From Isochrysis galbana (taxonomy: Eukaryota > Haptophyta > Isochrysidales > Isochrysidaceae): DNA of 64,000 nt. The first letter of the stretch is position 1. Every line of letters begins with the position of its first letter. Below, piece after piece: positions 35,338-45,392 of the stretch. The position numbers were made by a program, and so were the translations under genes. Location: the NCBI GenBank assembly GCA_018136815.1, contig CM030943.1:148046-212045 (forward strand). Reading direction: 5' to 3'. The notes beneath the pieces are model-generated. The model was not told the origin of the DNA, made no database searches, and worked only from the letters and a program-made list of their open reading frames with translations.

Positions 35338-36854
35338 CAACTAACTTTATAGTTAGACGCGATGGAGCGCGCCGGCGCGCCTCTCCTCTCCTTCGGGCCC
35401 CCCGCCGAGGGCGGCCCCCCAGCCCCCATGGACCTGTCGCAATCGAAGCGACCGCGTCCGCCGTCAGAGGCCGAGCAGGTGTGTGCGACCCCGGTCGCAC
35501 CCCGCGGCCCGTGGCCTCGGCCACACCCGCCAAGACAGACATGCTGGCCCCCCACATGGGGGGTGGCAGTCTGTAGACCCCAACACACCACCTCCACGAC
35601 CACACTTCCTCATCCTCCATGGGCATGCCTTATGGCAGAGGCCCCTCTCACCCTGGTGACGGTCGCGCTGCCACGGCGGCGCGGCTCGAGACCGGGTGGC
35701 CCTCATGGGCACAACATACTGGTTGCAAGCATTGGCAAAACGCACAACACACACCCCTGTCAAGACAGGGAGGAATGGCCAGCGGTGAGCCGATGGCAAG
35801 ACCGGACTTCAAGAGCTGCACGCTACTCTCCCTCCCAATCTCTAGATCTCGCGATGCTCACCACCGATCAGCCCACCCCTGCCCCTCAGGAGCTAGACTC
35901 TGAAGAAGAAGACTCCAACATGGACACTGATGCCACGTACGACATGTCGTTCCACCAGGAGGGCGACCTCACTCTACTCGACACGACGGTCTACGCCGCC
36001 ATCGTCGAACTTCTGCTTGAGCTCGAGGGTGTTGACCCTGAGCCCGACTTCTGGGCCCGTTCCTCAAAAGGGCCATGGCACATCGGGGTGAATGAGGACT
36101 GCATGCAACAATTCAAAGCTCGCTACGGCGAGCAAACCACGATCAAGGTGCATAACGTTGACGTCAAGGTGAGGATCAAGATAGAAGCCATTGAGGACAA
36201 GCTCAACAAAAAGGGCCCCTCGTCGCGCAAGGCGCTGTACGAGGCACTCCAAGACGTGGCAGCCCACGTCGTGGTCGAAGCAGAGGGGCTGGCGCAAGCC
36301 TCCGTGATCACGCTGAGCGTCATCGTCAAAGCCGTCGAGAAAGAAGGATTCACGTTCCTCAAGGGGAACCAGGGAAGAAAACCCAAGCTCAAGACCCCGC
36401 GAGAACTATGCGCCCCCGTCTTTACGATCAACGACAAAGGCACGCTAACGCTGGGCATGAACCTGTCCGCGGTAGCGCAAGCGCTCCGCATAATGGATAG
36501 ACTCGCCTAACCGCGCACAACACAAAGCCGTGTCCCACGTCTCACCCGCCTACCTGCCCCCCGCCCTCAAAACTCCCCGCGATTTAACCGCCCACCTCAC
36601 GGACTCACGGACTCAACAAGAAAACATGGAAACCGATAGCCCGATGGCGCAGGAGGAAGGAGTGGAAAACCTATCGGGGATCGATCGGAGCACACCGCCT
36701 GCTGCAGGAAACCCCAAACACCCAGCCCCTAGGTAGTGCACGAGGGACGAGCCGCAAGGCAGGTGGAGGGGAGATGAGAGTAGCGGGCGTGGCAGCACAA
36801 TAAGGGTGCGTAGTCGCGCGCGCGGCGAGAATATTAAGAAGTTTTTTTTATTTT
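35338..36854 (+). mobile_element. Complete 1.5-kb non-autonomous retroelement with 17-bp target duplication
   Basis: The insertion is flanked by the perfect 17-mer TATTTCCCCTCCTTGCA at 35321-35337 and 36855-36871, the hallmark of target-primed reverse transcription. It carries one long frame (35362-36510) and a 3' region ending GCGAGAATATTAAGAAG followed by an oligo-T run rather than poly(A). The same 3' terminus occurs on the truncated copy at 45393. It encodes no endonuclease or reverse transcriptase, so it must be moved in trans. Confidence 0.85.
35362..36510 (+). CDS. Protein of the non-autonomous retroelement (382 aa), sharing its C-terminus with the autonomous elements
   Basis: ATG at 35362 (MERAGAPLLSFG). 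Residues ~1-180 are Pro/Arg-rich and low in order. Residues ~190-345 look folded (DTTVYAAIVELLLELEGV, TIKVHNVDVKVRIKIEAIED, ASVITLSVIVKAVEKEGF). The last ~55 residues (GRKPKLKTPRELCAPVFTIN ... AVAQALRIMDRLA) align with the end of the truncated RT element at 45730 (GRKPKIKKTIELSTPIF ... LVAKALGLAERLA) and, more distantly, with the end of the full-length element's protein at 46433. The shared tail may bind the autonomous partner's RNA or protein. The frame is intact, so the element may be recent. Confidence 0.7.
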   Translation: MERAGAPLLSFGPPAEGGPPAPMDLSQSKRPRPPSEAEQVCATPVAPRGPWPRPHPPRQTCWPPTWGVAVCRPQHTTSTTTLPHPPWACLMAEAPLTLVTVALPRRRGSRPGGPHGHNILVASIGKTHNTHPCQDREEWPAVSRWQDRTSRAARYSPSQSLDLAMLTTDQPTPAPQELDSEEEDSNMDTDATYDMSFHQEGDLTLLDTTVYAAIVELLLELEGVDPEPDFWARSSKGPWHIGVNEDCMQQFKARYGEQTTIKVHNVDVKVRIKIEAIEDKLNKKGPSSRKALYEALQDVAAHVVVEAEGLAQASVITLSVIVKAVEKEGFTFLKGNQGRKPKLKTPRELCAPVFTINDKGTLTLGMNLSAVAQALRIMDRLA

Positions 36855-37260
36855 TATTTCCCCTCCTTGCAGCCACGAGCCACGAGTCACCGTCGCGTCG
36901 TCCTACATTCGCCCTCTTTGCCCTCGCCTCCTTTGTCGCCTCCCTTGTCGCCTGCTTGCCCCTCACCTGGCTTACCTCCTTGCGTGCTCCTCGCGTTTTT
37001 AGGCTAAGTCGAGCGTTTAGGTAGCGCCGGTGGCCTTGGCCATAGTGGGAGCTAAGGATCTCAAGACTGAGCTGGGACTATCCTTCAGTTGGTGGGAAGT
37101 CGGAAGTCCCAATCCTTCATTCACACTCGAAAGTTGTGTGGCTTTCAATCTCAGGGTCCTACAAATACACCGAAACCGTAGGACGCGGTCCTATAATGTA
37201 GGACGGAACTTTTTAGCCGCGCTAGCCCAGGGCCGCGGGGCGCCCAGATAACAAAAATAC

Positions 37261-37751
37261 GCCAAGAGCAACACTTAACACAAAGCATCACAACCCCGAC
37301 TTTAGTGGGGGGTGACTTTAACTGCGTAGAAAACGTAGCGGCCGACACGGCAGGCACGGGGCCAACTCCATATGCCAACGTGCATGGGGACAAATGGAGA
37401 GCCCTGATGAAAAACGCCGGACTGCAAGACGCGCACCGGACCACCGTACCCAAACCTCAAGAAAAGACTCAACGAAACTTTCCCGACAATTTCAAGTAGA
37501 AGACATCCAACAGGCCTGCCCCAAACCCGAACCCCGCGCTCTGAGGCTCTGAACTAGGTTCTTGGTAGTGCACCGGAGTCGGAGTCGGACCCCGGAAACC
37601 GAAGAAAGAGGAATGAAGGGGGGAAAGGGAGGAGGTGTAGGGAGGAGGGAGGGCATGTAAGGGCGGTCTCGTAGCAGTGACAAGGTAACCTAGACCTAGT
37701 AACTAGTAAGTAGGCGAGTAGCCCATAATCTTCCTTCAAAAATTTTTTTAG
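37261..37751 (+). mobile_element. Truncated, internally deleted non-LTR retrotransposon copy
   Basis: 37305-37499 encodes the endonuclease segment GGDFNCVENVAADTAG ... YANVHGDKWRALMKNAGLQD, parallel to GGDFNCVEDVERDT ... GNAHGPKLRTTMNEIGLMD of the full-length element. It is joined directly to a 3' region (about 37560-37751) that matches the full-length element's 3' end: GGACCCCGGAAACCGAAGAA and AGTAGGCGAGTAGCCC, closing with an oligo-T run. All of the reverse transcriptase is missing. Confidence 0.75.
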
Positions 37752-39037
37752 TTGAACCATGGATGGACCATGGACCATGGACATTTGATGGCTCAACTTG
37801 AGTTTGTCCCATATTCGACGGAAAGTGACCTGAGATGTGGTCGTTCTCTCCACATATCACATGCGAATCAACTCATGTGTTTGAAAGATTTTGATATCTC
37901 TAACTCAGGGTAAGTAAGAAGTACTCTGTTCATTAGTATTAGATGGTCCTGCGCGCGAGATTCGCAGTCGATCGGCGCAATCGCTAACTCGCTAAGATGC
38001 CGTCGCTCCTTCCCGCTCACTCGCAAGGCTTGGCCACCGCGCCAGCTGCCAGTGTGCCCAATCACCAATCGGATTCCAATCAATCATTCGTCATTCGGGA
38101 GGTAGTCCAGCCAAATAGCCCCTGATTCTATAGTCTATAGCACGCAGGCTCACCGCCAACAAACCAAAGATAAAAGAATGCAGGGGGTAGCGGGAGAGGA
38201 GTGAGAGTGTGGGGGATAGGCGATAGGCATCCCCTTGAGCGCGATGGGTCCCCCGCAGCTAGTAGTCGCAGCTCTTTTCTTCAGGCATGTTTTAATACTA
38301 TGCAGACTACAGTGTGCTATAACCATAAGCATATCGTCTGTGTCCGTAGTAGCAATAATAGCCAGGAGTTTTATTTTTGTTGGATCGTATGAATCCCATT
38401 CATTCCAGTCGCCCATGCGCATAGCACGAGGGCCGAAAACTAATGAATATGTATTTGATGCACCATAAGTCGTCCGCCGGTGACTCGTTGCGGTTGCGAT
38501 CGTAGAAGACAAAGTAGGACAAGTGTGAGTGCAAGCTGGACTCCTCGGACTGAACCTAGTGCAATAAACTAGGAACCAGCCGGAACTCGGGGAAGTAGGA
38601 GTTGTGATTCAGAATTTAGGCGAGATATGTCCCGACCTCATCGTCTTATTATCTTGCGCAGGACGGGCGATGTCCGAGTGAAGAGCAAGGGAGAGGCGGC
38701 TGAAAAGAAGTTGATGTGGAGGGACGCATATTACATATGATTGTGCGCCGGAACGTCAGCAGTCCCCGATGCTTTCTGAAAGGGCGATGAACGGATGAAC
38801 TATAAATGATGAATGATGGTGATCTTCAGCGAATGTGGCCGAAGAATGCTAGTCAGGGTCAATTCCTGGGTATGCTGGACGAGGCAGTGTGATTGTCCAT
38901 CCTTGGTGAGTGGTAGACAGAAGGAAAAGTCGAAGAACTTACTCAAGCATCCCAAATAGGCTTGCGTGTCAGGGTAAGCAATCCTCCCACGAGTAGCACG
39001 GTGTTAAGGTGTGCAACCCGAGTTGGTAATGGTGGAT
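37752..39037. other. Intergenic stretch, no supportable gene
   Basis: A short CCATGG palindromic cluster follows the retroelement (about 37758-37785). A minus-strand frame at 38150-38512 has some ordered-looking sequence (RMGDWNEWDSYDPTKIK) but no splice support. 38520-39030 probably includes the 3' UTR of the gene at 39038. Confidence 0.35.
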
Positions 39038-39916
39038 CTAGTAGTCGGTAATGTCTTCCGGCTCAGAAATCTCCAGCTCCTCAGTGTAGCGGGTATGTGA
39101 ATCCAAGGACGATGCATCACTGACTCGCCCACTGAGTTCCTTCCTCCTTGTTCGCAAGAATGGCCGGAGGTGCCCCTTCGCAGACAAAAGTAGCTGTAGA
39201 GGCGCATACGAATACCCATCACACAACTCGTTCTCTAGCTGTGCGCCTGAGTGTTTGCCAGGGCAGCCCGAGAAGGTACTAGGCTGGAAGGCGGCGAACT
39301 CTGGCTCTCGGATGATCGCCAGCTGCTGAAGAGCCTCGGCAACGAGCTCCGCGCAAAAGAAGTGACCCCAGTCCCACGCCTTCTTTGGCGCGCCGAACAA
39401 CCGAGGAAGAGAATTCGCACGGATGACCATCTGCACCTTGGACATCGATTGGACTTGTAAGCTTCGGCTGACAGTGTACATGATGAATGACGCGAGTGCA
39501 TCAAACTGAGGACGACTCATCGGCGCACATTGGAGACGTCTTACGCCCACCCGCTTGAGAGACCTTTCTGTTCGAGCAAGACGAGCCTCAAGTGGAAAGA
39601 GAAGGACTCCCAGATAGCTGACCGCTTGGAAGAGGAGAAGCTGCCCTCGCCTTGGCGTCGAGCTGGTGGCGTTCTTGTACTTTTTGTCAACAAGGTCCCA
39701 GAGCGGCGAGTTCGGATCCTCGACGCGGATCACCATGGCTGAGTGAGACCATTCATTCTTTGAGAGCATTTCGCCGATTTCGGCCGAGCGTGTGAGAAGG
39801 ATGTCTCCGGTCTGCAGGCTGTCCAGCAGCTTGAGCGAGTCGATCGTCTCAGAGCTCCAGTTGGTGTCTCCGTAGAGATTTTGAGACTCCTCCGGCACCG
39901 ACTTGACGTGGATCAT
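39038..39916 (-). CDS. YiiX/LRAT-like permuted papain-fold hydrolase (292 aa)
   Basis: Intact frame from ATG at 39916. Residues 37-44 (GDILLTRS) and 56-62 (WSHSAMV, catalytic His58) form the first half of the NlpC/P60 permuted-papain fold. A core strand follows (LLLFQAV, ~93-99), and the nucleophile motif HFFCAELVAEAL places Cys188 C-terminal to the His. This His-before-Cys order is the circularly permuted arrangement of the YiiX/DUF830/LRAT group, which includes lipid acyltransferases and amide hydrolases. There is no signal peptide or membrane anchor. The last ~70 residues are polar with an acidic end (EELEISEPEDITDY). Substrate is unknown. Catalytic residues appear intact. Confidence 0.75.
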   Translation of the reverse strand: MIHVKSVPEESQNLYGDTNWSSETIDSLKLLDSLQTGDILLTRSAEIGEMLSKNEWSHSAMVIRVEDPNSPLWDLVDKKYKNATSSTPRRGQLLLFQAVSYLGVLLFPLEARLARTERSLKRVGVRRLQCAPMSRPQFDALASFIMYTVSRSLQVQSMSKVQMVIRANSLPRLFGAPKKAWDWGHFFCAELVAEALQQLAIIREPEFAAFQPSTFSGCPGKHSGAQLENELCDGYSYAPLQLLLSAKGHLRPFLRTRRKELSGRVSDASSLDSHTRYTEELEISEPEDITDY

Positions 39917-41596
39917 CGCGACGATCGCACGCTAGTGGGGTCTTACGGTCGGCCCAGGATCTTGTGGATACGGCGGGGAGGTGAGGGAAGGAGAGAGGGA
40001 CGCCGAGCCCAAGTCCACGGCCGGCAGTGGCCGTGCTGGTGGTGCAGACAGAGGGGCGCAGCTCTCGCTCCTCCAATTTTCTACGACGCAGATGATGTCT
40101 CTCTCTCTCTCGATGGATGGATTCCAATGGAACCCTTGGCGAAGGTGAGGAGGAGAGCAAGGGACAGATCCTTTAAAGTGAGAGGGCCACTTTCTTCTCT
40201 GGTGCCCACTCCCCCCCCAGAGAGAGAGAGATGGAGAGATTGGTCCTCCAGCGAGAATTCTCCCTCGTGGAGAGAGCGAGCGAGCTCGGCGCGCAGGGAG
40301 GCACGGCGAGGCACGAGATGCACCGAGCTCAGCGCACACGTACGATCAACTACGGGCGTACCCTACAGACCTTTTACGGTCAACCGCGAGCGCTTTCCCA
40401 TCTCGCTCGACGGGGAACGGGCCGGCTCGAGCGAGATGGGAAAGCGCTCGCGGTTGACCGTACCATCCGCGCGGGATCCTCATCTCGACCGCTCTGTCGA
40501 TTACTGCCCGTTCTCCTTGAGTACGACGAAACCTGTGGGGAGGGGGAACAGGCGAGACGCCTCCCTCCGCTTGGAGGGGAGGGGCTCTCGACGCCGGAGG
40601 CGATGTCCTCGGAGCGTCCGAGGAGGTTGGACACAAGTGGGGGGGAGAGGGGGGGGGGGAGAGGGAGGGGGAGGGAGGGGGAGGGAGGGGGACGGGGGAC
40701 GGGGGGGGGGGGGCACTCCCTCCTCCTCCTCGGCCTCGCTCGCGCTCCCCCTCTCGCGCCCGCCGACCGTCACTTCCCGCGCGGCTCCTGGCGGTCCCGC
40801 CCGCCCCCCCGCCCCTCCCCTCCCCCCCCCGGGCCCCCGCTTGATGCTCATCATCTGTATGTAGGTGCCCGCCCCGTCGTCTTGGTTGTGTATCCCCCCC
40901 CCCTTTTTGCCGATTTTTCTTTTCCCCTTCCCGCCTCATCATTGTTTCTTGCACGCGTGCCGCGCGCGCCCATTGATCGCCGCTCCGACATTTCGGCGCC
41001 GTGGCCCCTCGAGTGCCCTTGTTCCCGCGTCCCACCTGCTATCATGCCAACCGCCACCACGGGGACCCACCCGTGGCCGCCTTCCGCCTCCGTGCCGTCG
41101 TGTATCGTGTGTTCCTCCCCTCTCCCTCTCCTCATGCGCTTCCAAAGGGTGATACCTTTCATTCTACATCTATGCGACACCCAGCACCCGCCATCTCCAT
41201 CTCCGGCTGTGCAACATAGACAACCCTCCCCCCCCAAAGGCCAACTAGTCAGCCAAGCAAGCGGCGCCCGGGGCTAGGCTAGGAGCACGCCCCTATGCTA
41301 AATGGCCGCCCGCGACATTTTTCTGGTAGGCCGCCGACTTGTTCAAGTTTTCACTCCTAGAGATTAGTAGAAGCAGTGCTTTCATTGTTCACACACACAA
41401 ATTAGCTTGTAGTAGCAGTACTAGTAGATGTCCGGAATCTTTGCGGCCGTGCCATTACTCACAACTTCTCCGCGAGGAATGCCAATGAATACACGTATCA
41501 ATGGAGAGCGATATTGAGGATGATGCATGGAGAAAGGTACCTGCGCGCCGGACGCGAGACAGATAGCTTGCTCCACGAGGATAACTACTGCGGGCT
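39917..41596. other. Intergenic low-complexity stretch; no supportable gene
   Basis: G/C homopolymers and GA/CT runs (40210-40235, 40640-40710, 40800-40840) dominate. Long frames on both strands are compositional. A large perfect inverted repeat at 40375-40462 is listed separately. 41280-41590 is more ordinary and probably includes the 3' UTR of the methyltransferase gene. Confidence 0.5.
40375..40462. repeat. Perfect 36-bp inverted repeat with 16-bp spacer (hairpin)
   Basis: The arm 40375-40410 (starting TACGGTCAACCGCGAGCG) is the exact reverse complement of 40427-40462; the spacer is CGGGGAACGGGCCGGC. The arms are GC-rich, so a transcript would form a very stable stem-loop. Confidence 0.92.
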
Positions 41597-43351
41597 TCAC
41601 CACTTGATCAAAACCCTAGGAGCCCAAATCAGGTTTTCTCCCGTACTCACCTCCTCAACTTCAAGCCCCGATTCCTCGCTGAGCATGCGCATCAAAAGTT
41701 CGTCGAGATGGCCATGGCGCGACTTATGTGCGAGAATGAGGCGTGGAAAATTTCCCAACCCAACTTGTCCGACCCCGCTTTCACCTTCATCAGTAGCTCG
41801 ACCCGGGTGGACATCCTCGGCGCATGGACTCGTGGCCGTGCCCATCTCTGCGTGCAAAGAACTCTTTTGTTGTTCAGCCGGACCACTTTGCTCAATGCTA
41901 CCCGCAGAGGCGGTGCTATCAGAACTCCGTGCCGTGTCCCGATGCATGAGCGAGCGCAGTAGCCGGCAAAATGGCAACACTCCCCGGCCTTCCGCCTGAT
42001 ACGCAATGTCCGCAGCAAGAATGAGCCCAACATCTGAGGGAGCGAAAGGCAAGGCTGCCTCTAGGCGATCGACAGGAGCCTCACTCGCGGCCTCAATGGA
42101 TGGTCCCAGTTGCGATGCGTCACGTGGAGAGTGCTCCTTCCCTGGAACACCACCTGACAAGGAGGTTTCAGGGGAAGTGTTGCGTTCCTCCCAGAATTCC
42201 ACCCAATCAAGCTTGGCAGCTTTTACTTGGCCGCCACAAGCTTCAAGGACTGCCCTGTTTGCTTCCAAATTCGAGCGCAAGAGAGGTAGCACGTCATGTT
42301 GATCAGTGAGCACGACTGAGGCGCCTAGGGCTGCTGCGGCAAGTCCGGCTACCCCTGTGCCAGCGCCAAGCTCCACCACCCATTTGTTACTAGTGGCTCC
42401 TACGTGGGCGCAACCCGACTCATTGCTCCGTTCTGCATCGCAAGGGTGCTGAGAAGCATTATTCCAGCCGCTCTCGATGCCACTATGCACGTCATGAGCA
42501 CGTAGCCCCGAGAGCAGATGAGGATTAGCAGCCAAGAAATACGCGAGGACTACGCCGCATTCCCATACCATCGTGCCTGTTCCAGTTCGCTCCGCTATGT
42601 GAACTCCCTCCGCACACGCCGTCGAGGTCAAGTGCAAGTGATGCACTCTCTGGTTGTCAAGATCGGGGCCAACTCTCCATTGCGAAATGGTAAGGCGCAC
42701 GTTGTTGATTATCATCTCTCGCTCATCCTCCTGCACGGCACATTCAAGGCACCTCAGTGAGACCACAGTTGCCATGTTGCAGAGCTCCCGTGTGCTTGTG
42801 GAGGAGAGGGCAATGCTTTCAACTGAAGGATACGCTCGGAAGCACACCTGGAGCATGAGATCTTCAGCACGCGCAAGATCGTCGCGCAGATCATTCAGCT
42901 CTGCTTCATCAAGCTGCAAAGCTGAGGGATGCGCTCGCACCATCTCGTTACTTGCGCAGAGAGCAGCTGGTTGCTCAGCAGCTGCCTCATCACGCTGTGC
43001 CGTGCCGGCTGCTTCAGTATGAATGGCGGCAAGAACGGCTCTCAGGTGGAGCACAGCATCGGCGAACCACCCAGCGTTCAGCGCAGCGCGGCCCAGCGTG
43101 AGGCGCGCTGGCAGGAAGGCCGGATCGAGCCTGAGGGCGACAGTGGCCTCCTCTGCCGCCTGCGTAGGCTGGTCCAACTCAAGGAGGCATTGAGCGAGCG
43201 CCTCCCGCGGGCGCGCCGAGAGGCGGTCGAGTAGAATTGCCTGCCGGAACACCGCCGCCGCGCACTCCACCTGCCCACCCTCGGCAAGAGACTCAGCGCG
43301 ACGGATGAGCGCCGCGGCAGACGCCGAGGAGCCCTCCATCATCGCCCTCAT
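41597..43351 (-). CDS. TPR-containing lysine-type methyltransferase (METTL21/Methyltransf_16-like, 584 aa)
   Basis: Intact frame from ATG at 43351. Residues ~10-110 carry TPR-like helices (AAAVFRQAILLDRLSARPRE, QAAEEATVALRLDPAFLPAR). Residues 258-275 (TGTMVWECGVVLAYFLA) give the W-x-C/A-G motif that opens family-16 methyltransferases. VVELGAGTGVAGLAAAALGA (325-344) is the SAM-binding motif I, LTDQ (348-351) motif II, and LILAADIAYQ (443-452) the post-I region where the family has a D-x-x-Y substrate motif. A ~45-residue polar insertion separates WECG from motif I, and another (~470-530) follows. Relatives methylate lysines on chaperones and translation factors in the cytosol. The N-terminal TPR may choose the substrate. 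Target unknown. Confidence 0.82.
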   Translation of the reverse strand: MRAMMEGSSASAAALIRRAESLAEGGQVECAAAVFRQAILLDRLSARPREALAQCLLELDQPTQAAEEATVALRLDPAFLPARLTLGRAALNAGWFADAVLHLRAVLAAIHTEAAGTAQRDEAAAEQPAALCASNEMVRAHPSALQLDEAELNDLRDDLARAEDLMLQVCFRAYPSVESIALSSTSTRELCNMATVVSLRCLECAVQEDEREMIINNVRLTISQWRVGPDLDNQRVHHLHLTSTACAEGVHIAERTGTGTMVWECGVVLAYFLAANPHLLSGLRAHDVHSGIESGWNNASQHPCDAERSNESGCAHVGATSNKWVVELGAGTGVAGLAAAALGASVVLTDQHDVLPLLRSNLEANRAVLEACGGQVKAAKLDWVEFWEERNTSPETSLSGGVPGKEHSPRDASQLGPSIEAASEAPVDRLEAALPFAPSDVGLILAADIAYQAEGRGVLPFCRLLRSLMHRDTARSSDSTASAGSIEQSGPAEQQKSSLHAEMGTATSPCAEDVHPGRATDEGESGVGQVGLGNFPRLILAHKSRHGHLDELLMRMLSEESGLEVEEVSTGENLIWAPRVLIKW

Positions 43352-43423
43352 CTCTCGGCTTCCCTTCGTTCGATCTTCGATCTACTAGAGTAGGTTCTAG
43401 AATACAGGGTAAAAGAGTACTCC

Positions 43424-43800
43424 GTGTCCAGTCAATTCAATCAATTCCTGACACCCAAGTCCTCCCCCCTGGTATTTGGGTCAGGAAAGAGAAGAGACGT
43501 GAGGCCCCCAATAACCAATAAGGAGGGGCACGTCTACTGCAGTGTTCCCTCTGGACTCGCACATGCTCAGAACACCTGTAGTGGACCGCGCGGACCACGT
43601 ATCGCGTTCCGCGGAGGCTCAGTCCGTGCGTCCATTCGCTTGCGGGAGGTGCAGAGTGCAGATGGAGATGGGCAGATAGACTGGATACAAGTGTTAGGTA
43701 CGTAGGTACGTGACCGGATAATACGGCTCCTGGTACCGAGGTCCGCGCGTGGCGGCGAGGGTGAGCGGGTAAAATTAAAATAATTGTAGAGAGACCGAAA
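43424..43800. repeat. Dispersed repeat (SINE-like), copy 1
   Basis: TCAATTCCTGACACCC, AGTCCT-CCC and GTATTTGGGTCA occur in this order here and at 55994-56036. Both copies run into an (ATTAAA)-type simple tail (about 43770 here, 56186-56213 there). The copy lies 73 bases upstream of the methyltransferase start codon. Internal Pol III boxes were not found, so the SINE label is tentative. Confidence 0.5.
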
Positions 43801-43950
43801 CCTCAGGCCTGGTTCTTTTGTCTTTTGGCCGGCACCCTTGCAACTCGGGTACAAATTCTAACGACCCGCCCCGGAAGTAGGGTGCACGGGGTAATCGTAA
43901 TCCCCACCTCTTCTGCCCCACCCTCGAAAACTGTTGTTATAGTTCTAGCG

Positions 43951-44756
43951 ATGGAGCGCGGGCCGACCGCTCCCACCTCCCAGCCCCCCGCCGCCACGAC
44001 GCCCCACAGGGCCCGGGCCACAGGGGCCGCCCCAAGCCGCCGGAGCCGAAGCGCTCGTAGGCCCCTGCCCCACCGGACAACGACGTCGACATGGCCCCCC
44101 TGCCCGAGCCTCCCCAGCAACCACAGAAGCAGGAAACAGGCAGAGCCTTGTTCCCTGCAGACCAACAGAGCCAGACTCTGGCTCTGCCGCCTGCCTCCTC
44201 CTACTTGCCTCCTGACGGATCGAGCATGACCACCAGCTCGACATGCGAGGAGACGGAAGGGAAACGATCGGCGGGAGGCGCGGCGATGATGGCCGGGAGT
44301 GATGGAATGGCGGGCTGGACCACCTCCTCAGCAGAGGAAGGCGGGAGGACGGGCTTGGGCGAGGCCGAGCGTGAGGACGGGGCGGACATGGTTACAATGG
44401 TTAGGCGATTGGCGATTGGCGACGGATGGGCTAAGGCTGAGGGAGTGGAGACGGTGGCGGAGAGGGCGGGAGGGCAGAGGTGGAGAGGGTGATGGAGGAG
44501 ATGACGGTGGTGGAGAGGGCGGAGGTGGAGAGGGCGATGGCGATGGAGGGGATGACGGTGGCGGGGAGGGCGGAGGGCGGAGGTGGAGAGGGCGATGGAG
44601 GAGTCTCCGAGTGTCGCCCCATAGCGCTGCGTTCAGTGAGGCTCTGGGCGAGCTCGCGCCCGTCCGGTGTCGCCCCGTGTCGGCACAAGCGGTGCTCCCG
44701 CCGGTGCCCAGCCTCCCTCCACGCCATGTGCTTCCTATGCTCCGTCCTCTGTGCGC
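43951..44756 (+). mobile_element. Third 5'-type retroelement fragment (MERG ORF), interrupted by a DNA transposon
   Basis: The leader TTATAGTTCTAGCGATGGAG resembles the intact element's TTATAGTTAGACGCGATGGAG, and the peptide begins MERGPTAP. It changes frame near 44091, where a second frame (MAPLPEPPQQPQK) runs to ~44492. Beyond that is a GGCGGAGGTGGAGAGGGCGA minisatellite (44450-44600). The left target copy of the 44765-51661 transposon lies at the end of this region. Homology beyond the first residues is weak. Confidence 0.4.
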
Positions 44757-45392
44757 CTCGGCAGTAAGGCGTGGAACTAGATAGCCACGATATCTAGCTA
44801 TCTAGTTATCCACCCCCGATTTTCACTATCTATATCTAGTTAGATAGAGCCGGGCACTATCTATATCTAGCTAGATGGCAATCGCCAATATCTAGATATC
44901 TAGTGAATAGCGGGCAGCGGGCAGCGGGCAGCGGGCCTCTTTAGCTGCTTATAGTCGAGTGCGGACGGACGGGCTTACAGCTGACAACAGGCACCGGCGG
45001 TCAGTGGACTGTGAGACGATCACGATCACGATTACATAGGGGCTCCTCACTCCTCACTAATCTTACTGACAATCAATCATAGTTGACTGCGGCCAAAAGC
45101 GCATGCTCCAGTGTTTCATCACTCTGACTCTGAGATGCTTTCAAGTCATCATGAAACTTGCTTGCTTTCGAGAACATGCGACATGCGTTCCACTCCCAGG
45201 AGCGTAGCCGAAGCGATGACCCGGGCGCGGGCGAAGGAGGAGAAGGATGGGTAGGTAGGGGGGCTCATGCCAACAACAGGCGGCAGCGAGGCCCTCCTCC
45301 TCCCCCTCCTCACGCCTCGAGCCAACGAGGGCAGCAGGCGAGCGAACAGCGGCACGTACAAACACAAGGCGGGGGAGGGGGGGGAGGGAAAA

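Noticed and set aside
40231-41277. 348-codon plus-strand frame over the hairpin
   Set aside because: Built on G/C homopolymers and microsatellites and crosses the perfect palindrome; no ordered protein segment.
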